Assembly (NCBI RefSeq): GCF_014204715.1
Contig: NZ_JACHLY010000001.1
Span: forward strand, 1,705,001-1,769,000
Source: Streptomonospora salina
GTDB lineage: Bacteria; Actinomycetota; Actinomycetes; Streptosporangiales; Streptosporangiaceae
DNA length: 64,000 nucleotides
Reading direction: 5' to 3'
A program made the position numbers and the translations under genes. Shown here piece after piece: positions 1 to 10,042 of this stretch (the stretch's first letter is position 1; every line of letters starts with the position of its first letter). The notes under the pieces are model-generated. The model did no database searches. It worked only from the letters and a program-made list of their open reading frames with translations, and was not told the origin of the DNA.

Positions 1-85
1 CGCGGCGGTCGCCACGGGCGAGGGCCGGGCTGCCGGCGCGCGGTGAGCACGGGCACGGACGCCTCCGAACCGGCCCCGCCCCGAC

Positions 86-979
86 TCACGCGTCCGACAG
101 CACCCGCCGCAGCGCGGCGGCGAACCCTTCGGGGTCGCCTTCCATGCCGGATTCCTCGGCGGCCATGTAGCCGGCGTGATGGCTGGGGAACATCGTCGGT
201 TCGATGCCGAGCCGCTGGGCGACGCCGACCGCTCCGCGCGCGGACAGCTCTCCCCCGGACTCCCGCCCGACCGCGAGGACGGCCCGGGTCGGAGCGGCGG
301 CCACGGCATCGTAGTCGAGCCGGTAGGAGCAGCAGGTGCGGATGTTGTGGCCGACCAGCGGGTCGTCGCGGGAACCGTCGTCCTCGGTGGGCAGTCCGTA
401 CCGCGCCGGGTCTACCGGCGTCCCGGCGAAGCCGTCGGGAACCGGCCCGTCGAGTTGGGCCAGGGAGATGAACGTGGCCATCGCCGGGCCGAACCCGCTG
501 GTCCGGTAGGTCCGGCTGATGTCCTCGCAGGCGGCCACGATCTGCTCGCGGTCCGGCAGGACCTCGGCCAGCGGCGGCTCGTGGGCGACCAGGGTCCGCA
601 CCCGCTCGGGGTGCTCGGCCACCAGGGCGAGGCTGTTGACCGCCCCGCCGCTGCTGCCGAACAGGTCCACCCGGTCGACCCCGAGCGCCTCGATCACCAG
701 CCGCAGGTCCTCGGCGTGCTCCTCGGGTGTGGTCTCCGCCGCCCCGTCGGTGCGGGTGCTGCGCCCGGCACTGCGCGGGTCGTAGGTCACCACGGGGCGG
801 TCGCCGAAGTAGCCCGCCAGCGTCGTGAAGCCGCTCGCGCCCATCGGGGATCCGACCAGCATCAGCGTGGGCGCCTCGGCGGCGGCTTCGGACGGATCGC
901 CCCGCACGTCGTAGTGGATGGTCGCTCCGGGGGCCTCCAGCGTGCGGGTCTCGGGCTCACGGGTCGTCGGTTCGGTCAT
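86..979 (-). CDS. alpha/beta hydrolase
   Basis: Predicted cytoplasmic alpha/beta-fold hydrolase of 297 residues, near the usual family length. Seen: an N-terminal strand-turn MLVGSPMGASGF (oxyanion-hole region), YDPRSAGRST, the nucleophile elbow FGSSGGAV (G-x-S-x-G) and a late PSHHAGYM that can supply the catalytic histidine. The ATG at 979 is preceded by AGGAGC with 6 bases between; the same frame stays open far upstream, but that part runs antiframe through adnB and is not coding. It lies 152 bp downstream of adnB on the same strand, so co-transcription is possible. No signal peptide. The substrate cannot be told from sequence; esterase, epoxide hydrolase-like or haloperoxidase-like members share these motifs. 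Confidence 0.85.
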   Translation of the reverse strand: MTEPTTREPETRTLEAPGATIHYDVRGDPSEAAAEAPTLMLVGSPMGASGFTTLAGYFGDRPVVTYDPRSAGRSTRTDGAAETTPEEHAEDLRLVIEALGVDRVDLFGSSGGAVNSLALVAEHPERVRTLVAHEPPLAEVLPDREQIVAACEDISRTYRTSGFGPAMATFISLAQLDGPVPDGFAGTPVDPARYGLPTEDDGSRDDPLVGHNIRTCCSYRLDYDAVAAAPTRAVLAVGRESGGELSARGAVGVAQRLGIEPTMFPSHHAGYMAAEESGMEGDPEGFAAALRRVLSDA

Positions 980-1131
980 CGTGGGGCTCCTCGGCATCGA
1001 TCCGGCCTTCCAGGTGCAGACCGGGGCACGCGGCGGCATTCGTCGGTCGCCGCACCCCACACGATGGATGCGGCCTACGACACCGCTCCGCCCCGGACCC
1101 GCTTCCCCGGTCCGCTCGCGGGCAACCGCCG

Positions 1132-4100
1132 TCACGCCTGCGGCAGGTTCTCCAGCAGAGCCGCCAATCCGGCGGCGTCGAGGAGGTCGGCCGGGCGGAC
1201 GGTCTCCTGCGCCCGGACGTAGTGGAAGGCGGCGCGCACGTCGTCGAGGGGGACGCCGGCCAGTTCCGCCCAGGCGATGCGGTAGGCCGCCACCTGCACG
1301 GCGACCGCTCGGCGCTCGTCCGCCGTCTGGGGCGGGCCGCCGGTCTTCCAGTCGACGACGTCGTAGGTGCCGCTGTCCGCGTCGTGGAAGACCGCGTCCA
1401 TCCGCCCGCGCACCAGGCGGTCGCCGATGATCGTCTCGAAGGGGACTTCGACGTCCAGCGGAGTGCGACCGCCCCACTCGCCCTCCTCGAAGCGGCGCTG
1501 CAGCTCGGCCAGGTCCTCGTCGGCACCGGCGCCGTCGTCGGCGGCGCCGGGGAGTTCGCCCGGACCCAGCAGGCTCTGCTGGCCGAAGCGCTGTTCCAGC
1601 CAGGCGTGGAACGCCGTGCCGCGGCGGGTGTGCGGCGCGGGCGGCCGCGGCAGCGGGCGGCGGATCCGGCGTGCCAGCGCGGACGGGTCGCGGGCCAGCG
1701 ACACCAGGGAGGACACCGAGAGGTGGGCGGGCAGCTCGACGGGGATCGTGCCGCCGGTGTCGGCGGGCACCGCGTCGCGATGGGCCAGCAGCAGGTCGGT
1801 GTCGCGGCTCCAGCCGTCCAGGCGGCGCCGCATGCGCTCGGGCATCCGGGCGCGGTCGAGCGTGGCGAGCCACCGCCGACCGACGGTCTCGCCCTGCGGC
1901 TCCTCCCCCTGCTGCGCATACGCCGCCGGCGGCTGCGCGTCCGGTGCCGGCTCGGCGGCCGACGCGGCGGCCTCCTCCTCCGCGCGGCCCCGCGCCCGGG
2001 CCACCAGCTCGGCGCCCTCCACGATGCCGCGGTGGCGCTGTGCCGCCGCCCCGCTCTCCTCCTCGGGCGACTGCGGCCATGCGACCGGCTCCGCCTCGAC
2101 CGTCTGCGGGTTGGACTCGCCCTCCTCCGGCGGGGGCGCCCAGGCCGCCACCTTCCCGGAGCCGTCCTCGCAGGATTCGCGGATCTCCTCCAGAAACTCC
2201 GACGGCCCGCGCTTGCCCGAGCTCGCATGGCCCCACCAGTGCCCCGAGCACAGCAGCCCGAACGACGCGCGGGTCACGGCGACGTAGGCCAGCCGACGCT
2301 CCTCCATGCGGTGCCGGTCGCGATCGGCGGAGACGAACGCCTCGATGCTGTCCTTGTCCACGTCGGCGAGCTTGGGCAGCCCGTGCGCGTCGCCGCGCAG
2401 CGGAAACGGGAGCTTCTGCTCCTTGCGCGCCCAGCTGCCGGCGTCGCGCGGCTTGGTGGGGAACACCGGCGACGCGGTGCCGCCGCACAGGCCCGGGACC
2501 GCCACCAGCGGCCACTGCAGGCCCTTGGCCGCGTGCACCGTCATCAGCTTGACCGTGTCGCTTCCGCCGACCCGCTCACCCGGTTCGAGGCCTTTCTCGG
2601 CGTCCTCGGCCGAGCGCAGGTAGGAGAGGAACGTGCCGAGCGTGGGATCCTCGCTGTTTCCGACGAACCGCACCGCGGCGTCCAGGAACGCGTCCAGGTC
2701 GGCGCGGGCGGCGACCGGGTCGCGCCCGGGCCGCGCCGCCACCTCGATGTCCAGCCCCAGGGTGCGCTCGACCTCGCCGATCAGGTCGGGCAGCGGCTGG
2801 GCGGCCATGCGGCGCAGCGTGCGCATCTCCGCGCCGAGGGCGTCCAACCGCCGGTAGCCGGTATCGGAGTAGCGCTCGGGCTCCCCGGGGTCGTCCAGGG
2901 CGTCGACGAGGCTGCCGCTCTCAGCGGTCAGGTCGAGCACCGTGCGGCGCAGCAGGTCCTCGGCATCGTCGTCGGCGGGCTCCTGCGCGGACGCCGCCAG
3001 GTCCCGGCGCGTTTCTTTGGCGAGCTCGGCGGCGCGCCCGCCCAGCGCCACCAGGTCGCGGGGGCCCAGGCGCCAGCGCGGTCCCGTCAGCAGCCGCGCG
3101 AGCTCGTTGCCGGCGGTGGGGTCGTGCAGCACCCGCAGCGTGGCGATGACGTCGCGGACTTCCGGAACCGTCATGAGTCCGCCGAGCCCGACCACTTCGA
3201 CGGGGATGCCGCGCTCTTCCAGCGCCTCGCGCAGCACCGGGAACTGGGAGCGTTTGCGGCACAGCACCGCCACGTCGCCGTAGCTCAGCCCGTTGCCGCC
3301 CTCACCGGGCGGCCATTCCTCCCCGTCGGGGGCGATCCGGGCGGGCCGGCCGGTCCGCTCCCCCACCGCGTCGGCGATCCAGCGCGCCTCCTCGGTTTCG
3401 GTGGCGAACAGGCCGCACGCGACCGCGCCGCGTCCGCGACGCGCCGCTCCCGGGTACAGCACGGGCACGTATCCGCTTTCGGCGCGCAGCGGTTCGGAGA
3501 TGCGCCGGGCCGCTTCCAGCACCCGCTCGCCGTTGCGGAAGCTCGTGGCGAGCTTGCGCACCGGTGCCGGACGCCCCGGCGCCGCGGGGAAATCGGTGGG
3601 GAAACCGATGAGGTTGCCGGCGCTGGCGCCGCGCCAGCCGTAGATGGACTGGCAGGGGTCGCCGACCGCGGTGACGGGGTGGCCGGCACCGAACAGCGCC
3701 CGCAGCAGCAGGAGCTGCGCATGGCTGGTGTCCTGGTACTCGTCCAGCAGCACCACCCGGAACCGGCTCTGCTCGATCAGCCCGACCTCCGCGTGGCGCA
3801 CCGCGATGCGCGCCGCCAGCGCCACCTGGTCGCCGTAGTCCACGACTTCGCGGTCGTTCTTGGCGGCGATGTAGCGCTCGACCAGCGGCAGCAGCTGCTC
3901 GCGGCGGCGCTGGACCTCGGCGAGGTCGCGGGTGGGGGCGAGCGGTCGGCGCGGCAGGGCGGCGACGCGGTCGGCGATCCAGGCTCCGATACCGCGCACG
4001 TCGTCGGGGGTGCGCAGGTGGTCGGAGAGTTCACCGGCCAGCTCCAGCATCCGGTCGGTGACCTCGCGCGGGCCGACGGTGACGGCGTCCATGGGGCCGT

Positions 4101-4605
4101 CGTAGTCGGCCACGATGCGCGCGGCGAGCTGGTAGGACTGGCCTTCGCTGAGAAGCCGCACCGACGGCTCGACCGCCTCGCGCAGGGCGTGGTCGCCGAC
4201 CAGGCGGGCGGCGTAGGAGTTGTAGGTGGACACGGCGGGGTCGCCGTCGAGGAGCTCCTCGGGCACCTGCTCGGTCTCGCGCAGTTGGTCCAGCCGCTTG
4301 CGTACGCGTTCGGCCAGCTCGGCGGCGGCCTTGCGGGTGAAGGTCAGGCCCAGCACGTGCTCGGGGCGCACGAGTCCGTTGGCCACCAGCCACACGACCC
4401 GCCCGGCCATGGTCTCGCTCTTGCCGGATCCGGCTCCGGCGACGACCACCCCGGGCTCTAGCGGGGCCGCGATGACGTCGGCCTGCTCGGAGGTGGGCTC
4501 GGGCCGGCCCAGCAGGCGCGCGAGTTCGGCGGGGCTCAACCGGCGCCGTGCGCCCTCGGCCGCCCCGGAACCCGTCTGCTCGGTCCGGTGCTCCGCGGGG
4601 CTCAC
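1132..4605 (-). CDS. adnB: AdnB-type UvrD-family helicase-nuclease subunit
   Basis: Second subunit of the mycobacterial-type AdnAB DNA end-resection machine, a heterodimer of two SF1 motor-nucleases. 1157 residues. Walker A AGAGSGKSE at about 56-64, FTRKAAAEL (motif Ia), LLDEYQDTS with the acidic pair at 288-289, GDPCQSIYGWRGA, VHAAKGLQW, and a C-terminal RecB-type nuclease motif VVDWKTG about 75 residues from the end. The acidic-pair position and the distance of the nuclease Asp from the C terminus fit mycobacterial AdnB better than AdnA. The start is GTG at 4605, overlapping the adnA stop by 4 bp (GTGA), so the two are translationally coupled. The assignment of A versus B is by these positions, not by alignment. 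Confidence 0.9.
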   Translation of the reverse strand: MSPAEHRTEQTGSGAAEGARRRLSPAELARLLGRPEPTSEQADVIAAPLEPGVVVAGAGSGKSETMAGRVVWLVANGLVRPEHVLGLTFTRKAAAELAERVRKRLDQLRETEQVPEELLDGDPAVSTYNSYAARLVGDHALREAVEPSVRLLSEGQSYQLAARIVADYDGPMDAVTVGPREVTDRMLELAGELSDHLRTPDDVRGIGAWIADRVAALPRRPLAPTRDLAEVQRRREQLLPLVERYIAAKNDREVVDYGDQVALAARIAVRHAEVGLIEQSRFRVVLLDEYQDTSHAQLLLLRALFGAGHPVTAVGDPCQSIYGWRGASAGNLIGFPTDFPAAPGRPAPVRKLATSFRNGERVLEAARRISEPLRAESGYVPVLYPGAARRGRGAVACGLFATETEEARWIADAVGERTGRPARIAPDGEEWPPGEGGNGLSYGDVAVLCRKRSQFPVLREALEERGIPVEVVGLGGLMTVPEVRDVIATLRVLHDPTAGNELARLLTGPRWRLGPRDLVALGGRAAELAKETRRDLAASAQEPADDDAEDLLRRTVLDLTAESGSLVDALDDPGEPERYSDTGYRRLDALGAEMRTLRRMAAQPLPDLIGEVERTLGLDIEVAARPGRDPVAARADLDAFLDAAVRFVGNSEDPTLGTFLSYLRSAEDAEKGLEPGERVGGSDTVKLMTVHAAKGLQWPLVAVPGLCGGTASPVFPTKPRDAGSWARKEQKLPFPLRGDAHGLPKLADVDKDSIEAFVSADRDRHRMEERRLAYVAVTRASFGLLCSGHWWGHASSGKRGPSEFLEEIRESCEDGSGKVAAWAPPPEEGESNPQTVEAEPVAWPQSPEEESGAAAQRHRGIVEGAELVARARGRAEEEAAASAAEPAPDAQPPAAYAQQGEEPQGETVGRRWLATLDRARMPERMRRRLDGWSRDTDLLLAHRDAVPADTGGTIPVELPAHLSVSSLVSLARDPSALARRIRRPLPRPPAPHTRRGTAFHAWLEQRFGQQSLLGPGELPGAADDGAGADEDLAELQRRFEEGEWGGRTPLDVEVPFETIIGDRLVRGRMDAVFHDADSGTYDVVDWKTGGPPQTADERRAVAVQVAAYRIAWAELAGVPLDDVRAAFHYVRAQETVRPADLLDAAGLAALLENLPQA

Positions 4606-7600
4606 ACGCGCTTCCCCTCGTCGTGCGCGGGGCAGCTGGAGCGCACGGCGCAGGAGTCGCAGAACTCGTTGCGCATCGCCTGGAAGCGTGCCCCCGACAT
4701 CCCCTCGGCCACGCCGCGCACCAGGTCCTGCGACCACTGCGGGTCGGGGTCCTCGCCGAGCGGGGCCTGCGCCTGGGTGCGGGCCCGGTGCGTGTAGGCG
4801 GCCCGGGTTCCGACCTGGACCAGTTCGGCCCCGCCGGGCTCGGCCAGCCCGAGCTGGGAGAAGGCCGACTTGAGCACCGCCAGCTGGTAGACGCCCAGTT
4901 GCGGGTGGCGCGCAAGGTCGGTGTCCTTGGGTTTGCTGTTTCCGGTCTTGACGTCGACGACCACGGCGCGGCCCTGGTCGTCTTTCTCCAGCCGGTCGAC
5001 GCGCCCGGTGATCTCGATGCCCCCGATGTCGACCTTGAACCCCTCCTCGGTCACCACGAGTTCGCGCTCGCCGGACTCGTGCCAGGCGATGAGCTTGCGC
5101 ACCATCTCGTCGGCGCGCTCGCGCTCCTTGCCGGCGAACCACGGGCCGCCGAAGTCCAGTTCGGACCAGATGTCGTCCATGCGGCGCCGGATGTCCTCCA
5201 TCCCCGCGCCGTCGGCGACGAGTACGGCGACGGCGTGCACGATACTCCCCAGCGCGGAGGTGACCTCCATCGAGGAGGCGCCGGCGGCGTTCTCCAAGAG
5301 CCAGCGCAGCTCGCAGGTGGTGAACCGTTCGACCTGGGAGGGCGATACGCGGATGCCGCCGTCGTCGGTGTCCTCGACCAGGGGGCGGTCGTCGGAGACG
5401 GGCGTGAGGGCGTACCACTCGGCGGGGTCGGCGCCGCGCACGCCTTCGTCGGCGAGGCGCGCGAGGTGGGCGGCCGAGGCGCGGCGCACCGGTTCGGAGC
5501 GCTGGGGGTCGGTGACCACCGAGCGCAGGTCGGCCACCAGTGCAGGCAGCGACAGCCAGCGGCGCCCGGTGCTGACGCGCTCGGGCTCGCCGAGGCCGAG
5601 TTCGGCGAGGAAGCGCGACGGGCGCTCCTCGGTGTCGTCGCCGCCCACCGCCGTGACGACCAGGGTGCGGCGAGCGCGGGTGCAGGCCACGTAGAACAGC
5701 CGCCGCTCCTCGTCGAGCAGCTTCGATGCGGCGGCCGCGCCGGCGGCACCCGTCGCGGCGGGACCGTCCTCGGCGGCGGAGGCACCGAAGCCGGCGGCGG
5801 AGTCCACGAGCTGCTCGACGCCCAGCAGCGACCCGCGCAGCCGCAGATCGGGCCAGTCGCCCTCCTGGACCCCGGCGACCACGGTCAGCTCCCACTCCAG
5901 CCCTTTGGCGCGGTGCGCGGTGAGGATGCGTACGGCCTCGCCTTCGGGCGCGCGTTCGGCGAGGCTGTCGGCCGGGATCTCCTGGGCTTCGAGGTCCTCC
6001 AGGAAACCCAGCGGCAGTCCGGGCGGCAACCGGTCGCAGTAGCGCGCGGCGCTCTCGAACAGGGCGACGACGGCGTCGAGGTCGCGGTCGGCCGCGGCGC
6101 CGCGCCGCCCGCCGGCCTGGCTCGCGCGCAGCAGACGGTCGGACAGGCCGCTGGCCTGCCAGATCTCCCACAGCACGTCCTCGGCCGAGCCTCCGCCCGC
6201 GGCGCGGTCGCGGATCAGCCGCAGGTAGCCGGCGATGCGCTGGGCCGGGGCGGCGACGTCGGGGTCGACCAGGGTCAGTTCGCGCGGGTCGCGCAGTGCG
6301 TCGGCGATCAGCGCGGAGGAGGGGCGGTTGCCGCGCGCATGGCCGTGCGGCGCCTCGTCGGAGGGATCGGGGGAAGCCGCGTCGGCCGCCTCGGCCGCCT
6401 CGGTGGCCTGGGCGGAGCCGGCGGCCTCGTCGTCCCCCGCGTCGTCCTCGCCGGAGCGGCGGCGGGCGGCGCGATAGTCCAGGTCCAGGCGGCGCAGCGC
6501 GCGGGCGAGGCGGCGCAGCCGGACGGTGTCGGCCTCGCCGAACTGGCTGGTGAGCAGGTCGTGCGCGGCGGCTTCGTCGATGGTCGCGGGCCGCAGTGCG
6601 CAGCGGAGGAGCAGCAGCATCGCACGCACGACCGGTTCCACGGCCAGCGGCATCTCGTCTCCGCCCACCGCCACGGGTACGCCGGCGGCCGACAACGCGC
6701 GGCGCAGCGTCGGCATCTGCCGGGAGGCCGAACGCACCAGAACCGCCATCTGCGACCACGCCACACCGTCGATCAAGTGGGCGCGGCGCAGGACGTCGGC
6801 GACGACGGCTGCCTCCTGTGCGGTGCTTTCGGCCATCAGCACCTGCGCCGTGCCCTCGGGCGCGGAGTCGGCGGGCACCAGCGCCCGGTGGGCGTTCACC
6901 GATCCGCCGCCGGCCGCGGGCGCGGCGGGCAGCCGGCGGGCCACCCCGCGCGAGGCGTCGAGCAGGCCGCTGCCGCTGCGCCGGCAGGTGCGCAGCGCCA
7001 CCACGGGCGCGGGGCCGCCGCCGAACCCGGGGAAGCGCTGCGGGAACTCCAGGATGTTGCGCACGTCGGCGCCGCGGAAGCCGTAGACGGACTGGTCGGG
7101 GTCGCCGACCGCCACGAGGTCGCGGCCCTCGCCGGCGAGGGCGTGCAGCAGCTCCTCCTGGGCGGGGTCGGTGTCCTGGTATTCGTCGACGAAGACGACC
7201 TCGCGGGCGGCGCGCTCGCGCGCCTGGACCTCGGGGTCGTCGAGCAGGTTGGCCGCTACGCGTACGAGTTCGGCGTAGTTGAAGGTCGGCGCCGGCGCCA
7301 CGTCGAAGCGGCCGGTGTAGCGGTCCAGGAAGTCGCCGACGGCGACCCAGTCGTCGCGCCGGTGCTCGCGGCCGAGGCGGTCCAGGTCGGCGGAGTCGAT
7401 GCCGCGCTCCTGGGCGCGCATCAGGAAGTCGCGCAGCTCTTCGGCGAACCCGCGGGTGTGCAAGGCGGGCCGCAGCCGCTCGGGCCACATGTCGGCGCCG
7501 TCGGCGGCTTCGCCGGCGAGCAGTTCGCGGACCTCCATGAGCTGCTCCGGCCCGGAGAGCAGCCGTGGCGGGTGGTCGCCCAGGCGCCCGAACTCGCGCC

Positions 7601-7928
7601 GGATCAGCGCGTACGCGTAGCTGTGGAACGTCAGCGCCAGCGGCTCGCGCGTGGTGCGGCGCAGGCGCGCGGTGATGCGTTCGCGCAGTTCCTGGGCGGC
7701 TTTCCGGCTGAAGGTGAGCACGAGGATCCGGGCGGGGTCGACGCCGCGGTTGTCGATGCGGTCGACCACGGCCTCGACGATGGTGGTGGTCTTTCCCGTA
7801 CCCGGTCCGGCCAGCACGAGCAGCGGGCCGCCCGCGTGGGAGACGACTCGGCGCTGGTTCTCGTCCAGGATCGGCGGCGGCGTTTCGGCATGCACGCGCC
7901 GCACCAGGCGGTACGGGGAGGTCCTCAC
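4602..7928 (-). CDS. adnA: AdnA-type UvrD-family helicase-nuclease subunit with Fe-S cysteines
   Basis: First subunit of the AdnAB helicase-nuclease acting at DNA double-strand ends. 1108 residues. Walker A GPGTGKTT at about 41-48, FSRKAAQEL, FVDEYQDTD with the acidic pair near 248-249, GDPDQSVYGFRGA, AHRAKGLEW, and a C-terminal nuclease with VVVDVKTG about 120 residues from the end. A cysteine in FTTCELRW and a C-terminal CDSC-x5-C set look like the Fe-S staple of AddB/RecB-family nucleases. The long open frame that reads both subunits as one protein is an artefact: the frame changes at the GTGA overlap with adnB. Start is GTG at 7928; an in-frame GTG 11 codons later is an alternative. Confidence 0.9.
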   Translation of the reverse strand: MRTSPYRLVRRVHAETPPPILDENQRRVVSHAGGPLLVLAGPGTGKTTTIVEAVVDRIDNRGVDPARILVLTFSRKAAQELRERITARLRRTTREPLALTFHSYAYALIRREFGRLGDHPPRLLSGPEQLMEVRELLAGEAADGADMWPERLRPALHTRGFAEELRDFLMRAQERGIDSADLDRLGREHRRDDWVAVGDFLDRYTGRFDVAPAPTFNYAELVRVAANLLDDPEVQARERAAREVVFVDEYQDTDPAQEELLHALAGEGRDLVAVGDPDQSVYGFRGADVRNILEFPQRFPGFGGGPAPVVALRTCRRSGSGLLDASRGVARRLPAAPAAGGGSVNAHRALVPADSAPEGTAQVLMAESTAQEAAVVADVLRRAHLIDGVAWSQMAVLVRSASRQMPTLRRALSAAGVPVAVGGDEMPLAVEPVVRAMLLLLRCALRPATIDEAAAHDLLTSQFGEADTVRLRRLARALRRLDLDYRAARRRSGEDDAGDDEAAGSAQATEAAEAADAASPDPSDEAPHGHARGNRPSSALIADALRDPRELTLVDPDVAAPAQRIAGYLRLIRDRAAGGGSAEDVLWEIWQASGLSDRLLRASQAGGRRGAAADRDLDAVVALFESAARYCDRLPPGLPLGFLEDLEAQEIPADSLAERAPEGEAVRILTAHRAKGLEWELTVVAGVQEGDWPDLRLRGSLLGVEQLVDSAAGFGASAAEDGPAATGAAGAAAASKLLDEERRLFYVACTRARRTLVVTAVGGDDTEERPSRFLAELGLGEPERVSTGRRWLSLPALVADLRSVVTDPQRSEPVRRASAAHLARLADEGVRGADPAEWYALTPVSDDRPLVEDTDDGGIRVSPSQVERFTTCELRWLLENAAGASSMEVTSALGSIVHAVAVLVADGAGMEDIRRRMDDIWSELDFGGPWFAGKERERADEMVRKLIAWHESGERELVVTEEGFKVDIGGIEITGRVDRLEKDDQGRAVVVDVKTGNSKPKDTDLARHPQLGVYQLAVLKSAFSQLGLAEPGGAELVQVGTRAAYTHRARTQAQAPLGEDPDPQWSQDLVRGVAEGMSGARFQAMRNEFCDSCAVRSSCPAHDEGKRV

Positions 7929-8156
7929 CCGCCCCAGTCCACCAGACGCCCACGACGGTCCGGAGCGATCGCGGCTATCACGCGGGTCACCGGCCCCGGT
8001 GTGATTTCCGAAGGGGCGGGGTGCGCCGGGGTGCGACCCGGCGTAGGAAGCCGTTCAGGATACGGGTACACGCGTGTCCTGAGCCGTCGCCTCGCGGCGC
8101 GGGCGGCCACGGTTCCGCGGAACACGGCGCGCCACCCCCTCCGGGATCCGCCGATC

Positions 8157-8180
8157 GGGTGCGCCCGATGGGGCGCACCC
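8157..8180 (-). terminator. hairpin downstream of rpfB
   Basis: Perfect 10-bp inverted repeat (GGGTGCGCCC / GGGCGCACCC, 4-base loop) beginning 10 bases after the rpfB stop. It has no T-run, which is common for actinobacterial terminators. It separates rpfB from adnA, whose start lies 229 bp further on. Confidence 0.55.
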
Positions 8181-8189
8181 CGCCTCTGC

Positions 8190-9560
8190 CTAGTCGAACA
8201 GGTGCACGCCGCATTCGGGCCACTGGCTCTGCCAGTTGCCGTCGACCATGTCGTAGAGCTTCTGGGCCCGCATGGTCTGCTCACTGGCGCTGGCTTCGGC
8301 CGGGCTTCCGGAACCGCCGGCGGACTGCCAGGTGGCCATGGAGAACTGGTAGAGCCCGTAGTAGCCCCCGGCCGAGTTGACCGCGGTGGGGTCGCCGCCC
8401 GATTCGCACTCGGCCAGCCCGGACCAGTTGAGGCTGGAGGCTTCGGCGGAGGAGTCGCCCACGGGCTCGGGCTCCTTCGTGCCGATCTCCGTGATGCCCT
8501 CGACCGGCTCCTCGACGACCTTCTCCTCGAGGACGTGCTCGGTCTCGACGCCCTCCTCCATGATCGTGGCGGTGGTGACCTTCTTGACGCCGTCCTCGGG
8601 CTCCTGCACCACTTCTTCTTCGCCCTCGGGCAGGTCGGGGTTCTCCCGCTCCTCGACCTCGGCCTCGATCGGGACCTCTTCGGTCTGGGGCTCGGTGAGC
8701 AGCTGGGTGACGTCGACGACCATTCCGTCGGTGGGTTCGGTGCCCGGCTCGGGCTCGACGGTGTCGTGCTCGCCCACGGTGATGCCGTTGTCCTCAAGGA
8801 CCTCGGCGACGGTGCCGGCGGTGGTGGCGGTCTCGATGCGGACGCGGTCGCGCAGGACGACGACCCGGCGTGCGGCCGCGGCTTCGACCTCCAGCCCGGC
8901 CTCGGGGACCGCTTCGTCGGGGTCGACCGACAGCTGCAGCGAGTCGGGGTTCCGGCCGACCTGGTGCAGCGCTTCCTCCACGGTCAGCGCGGTGACCCAG
9001 TGCGTCGTGGACTCGTCGTCGACGGTCAGGGTCAGTTCGCGCCCGGAGCGCACCAGCACGCTGTCGCCCTGGCCCAGCTCGGTGTCCAGCGACGGGGCGA
9101 CGGCGTCGTGCTCACCCAGCGCGACTCCCGCCGAATCGAGCACGTCCTGCACGGTCGCGCCGTAGGTGTGCACGGTGCTGCGCTCGCCGTCGACGCTGAG
9201 CGTGATGCGCTGGTCCATCGCGAACGCGGTACCGCCGCCGACCAGGAGCAGCACCGCGGCGGCCGCACCGACCACCGCACCGCGCGAGCGCGGCAGCCGC
9301 AGGCGGGGGAACGAGAACCGGCGGAGGCGCCCGCCGCGTCCGCCGTGCGTCCTCTGGCCGCCGGAGGGCGCTGCGGACGCGCCGGGCATGGCGCCGTACC
9401 CGTCGCCGGAGTCGCCCGCGGGCGCACCTGCGGCGGGGGATGCGGCGGTTTCGGGACCGGCGTTACCGCTTTCGCGGGCTCCGCGCCGACCGGGCGCGCC
9501 CGGCTTGCTCGATGCCCTGCGGCTGCCGCGGTGGGAACGGCGATTCGACGAAATACGCAC
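8190..9560 (-). CDS. rpfB: resuscitation-promoting factor RpfB
   Basis: Cell-wall lytic transglycosylase that promotes regrowth of dormant cells. Order of parts: basic N terminus, one membrane/signal segment (AVVGAAAAVLLLVGGGTAFA), three DUF348 repeats (each with TVxDVL/TVEEAL/TVAEVL-type turns), an acidic G5-like segment, then the C-terminal Rpf domain starting LNWSGLAECESGG, where the second Glu of AECES is the catalytic residue, and ending GVHLFD. I start it at GTG 9560 (MRISSNRRSH), with GAAGG upstream; the frame is open to GTG 9650, but the extra 30 residues are low-complexity Pro/Ala-rich. Family members in other actinobacteria sit next to tatD and ksgA; here tatD is two genes away and ksgA is absent. 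Confidence 0.92.
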   Translation of the reverse strand: MRISSNRRSHRGSRRASSKPGAPGRRGARESGNAGPETAASPAAGAPAGDSGDGYGAMPGASAAPSGGQRTHGGRGGRLRRFSFPRLRLPRSRGAVVGAAAAVLLLVGGGTAFAMDQRITLSVDGERSTVHTYGATVQDVLDSAGVALGEHDAVAPSLDTELGQGDSVLVRSGRELTLTVDDESTTHWVTALTVEEALHQVGRNPDSLQLSVDPDEAVPEAGLEVEAAAARRVVVLRDRVRIETATTAGTVAEVLEDNGITVGEHDTVEPEPGTEPTDGMVVDVTQLLTEPQTEEVPIEAEVEERENPDLPEGEEEVVQEPEDGVKKVTTATIMEEGVETEHVLEEKVVEEPVEGITEIGTKEPEPVGDSSAEASSLNWSGLAECESGGDPTAVNSAGGYYGLYQFSMATWQSAGGSGSPAEASASEQTMRAQKLYDMVDGNWQSQWPECGVHLFD

Positions 9561-10042
9561 GTTGGTCTCGACCTTCGCGATCGCGCACGGACGGGAGAGT
9601 GGGCCTGCAGGATGCGAGCGGGCCGGAGGAGCGGGAGGTCCCCGGCGCACGGCTCACAGCGGGTCGGGGGCAGGGGCGCCTCGGCCGACCACGGGCTGCA
9701 CGAGAAAGTATCACACAGCTTCAGGCCCGCATTGGTGTCGACCGAATCCCGAGGTCGGGGCCGCCACGACCGGGGGCCGGGGAGCCGGTCGGCCGATCCC
9801 CCGGACCCGGAGAGCCGCACATGCGGCGGTCCCACTACTCGCCCCGAGCGCCGCCGACCGGACACCCCCCTGTCCGGAACCGGAGCCCGGCAGGGCCGAA
9901 TCCCTGCCTCCGACCGGCGGGGCGGGCCGGCTGCGCCGCCCTGCAGCCGTCGGGCCGGTGGCGCCCGGAGCGAGCGGCCGGACAGAATGGACCGTGAAAC
10001 CGAACGACGTTCGCGTCATGTCCGAAACCCGGGAAGGTGCCC
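9561..10042. other. divergent intergenic region between rpfB and the CoA racemase gene
   Basis: No credible gene in these 480 bp. On the minus strand, TGTGATACT (9707-9715) is a possible extended -10 for rpfB about 150 bases before its start. I looked for the c-di-AMP (ydaO) riboswitch that precedes some rpf genes and did not find its conserved GACAGCTAAC-type segment. Confidence 0.4.

Noticed and set aside
1222-4461. Very long plus-strand open frame of 1079 codons opposite adnB
   Set aside because: Shadow of adnB produced by GC-rich third positions; no family pattern and the minus strand holds all helicase motifs.
1132-7953. Single open frame that seems to fuse adnA and adnB
   Set aside because: The adnA part is in another frame; the real genes overlap by GTGA and the fused translation loses all adnA motifs.
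9561-9960. c-di-AMP (ydaO) riboswitch before rpfB
   Set aside because: The conserved core segments are not found on the minus strand; the same check before the M15 peptidase also failed.
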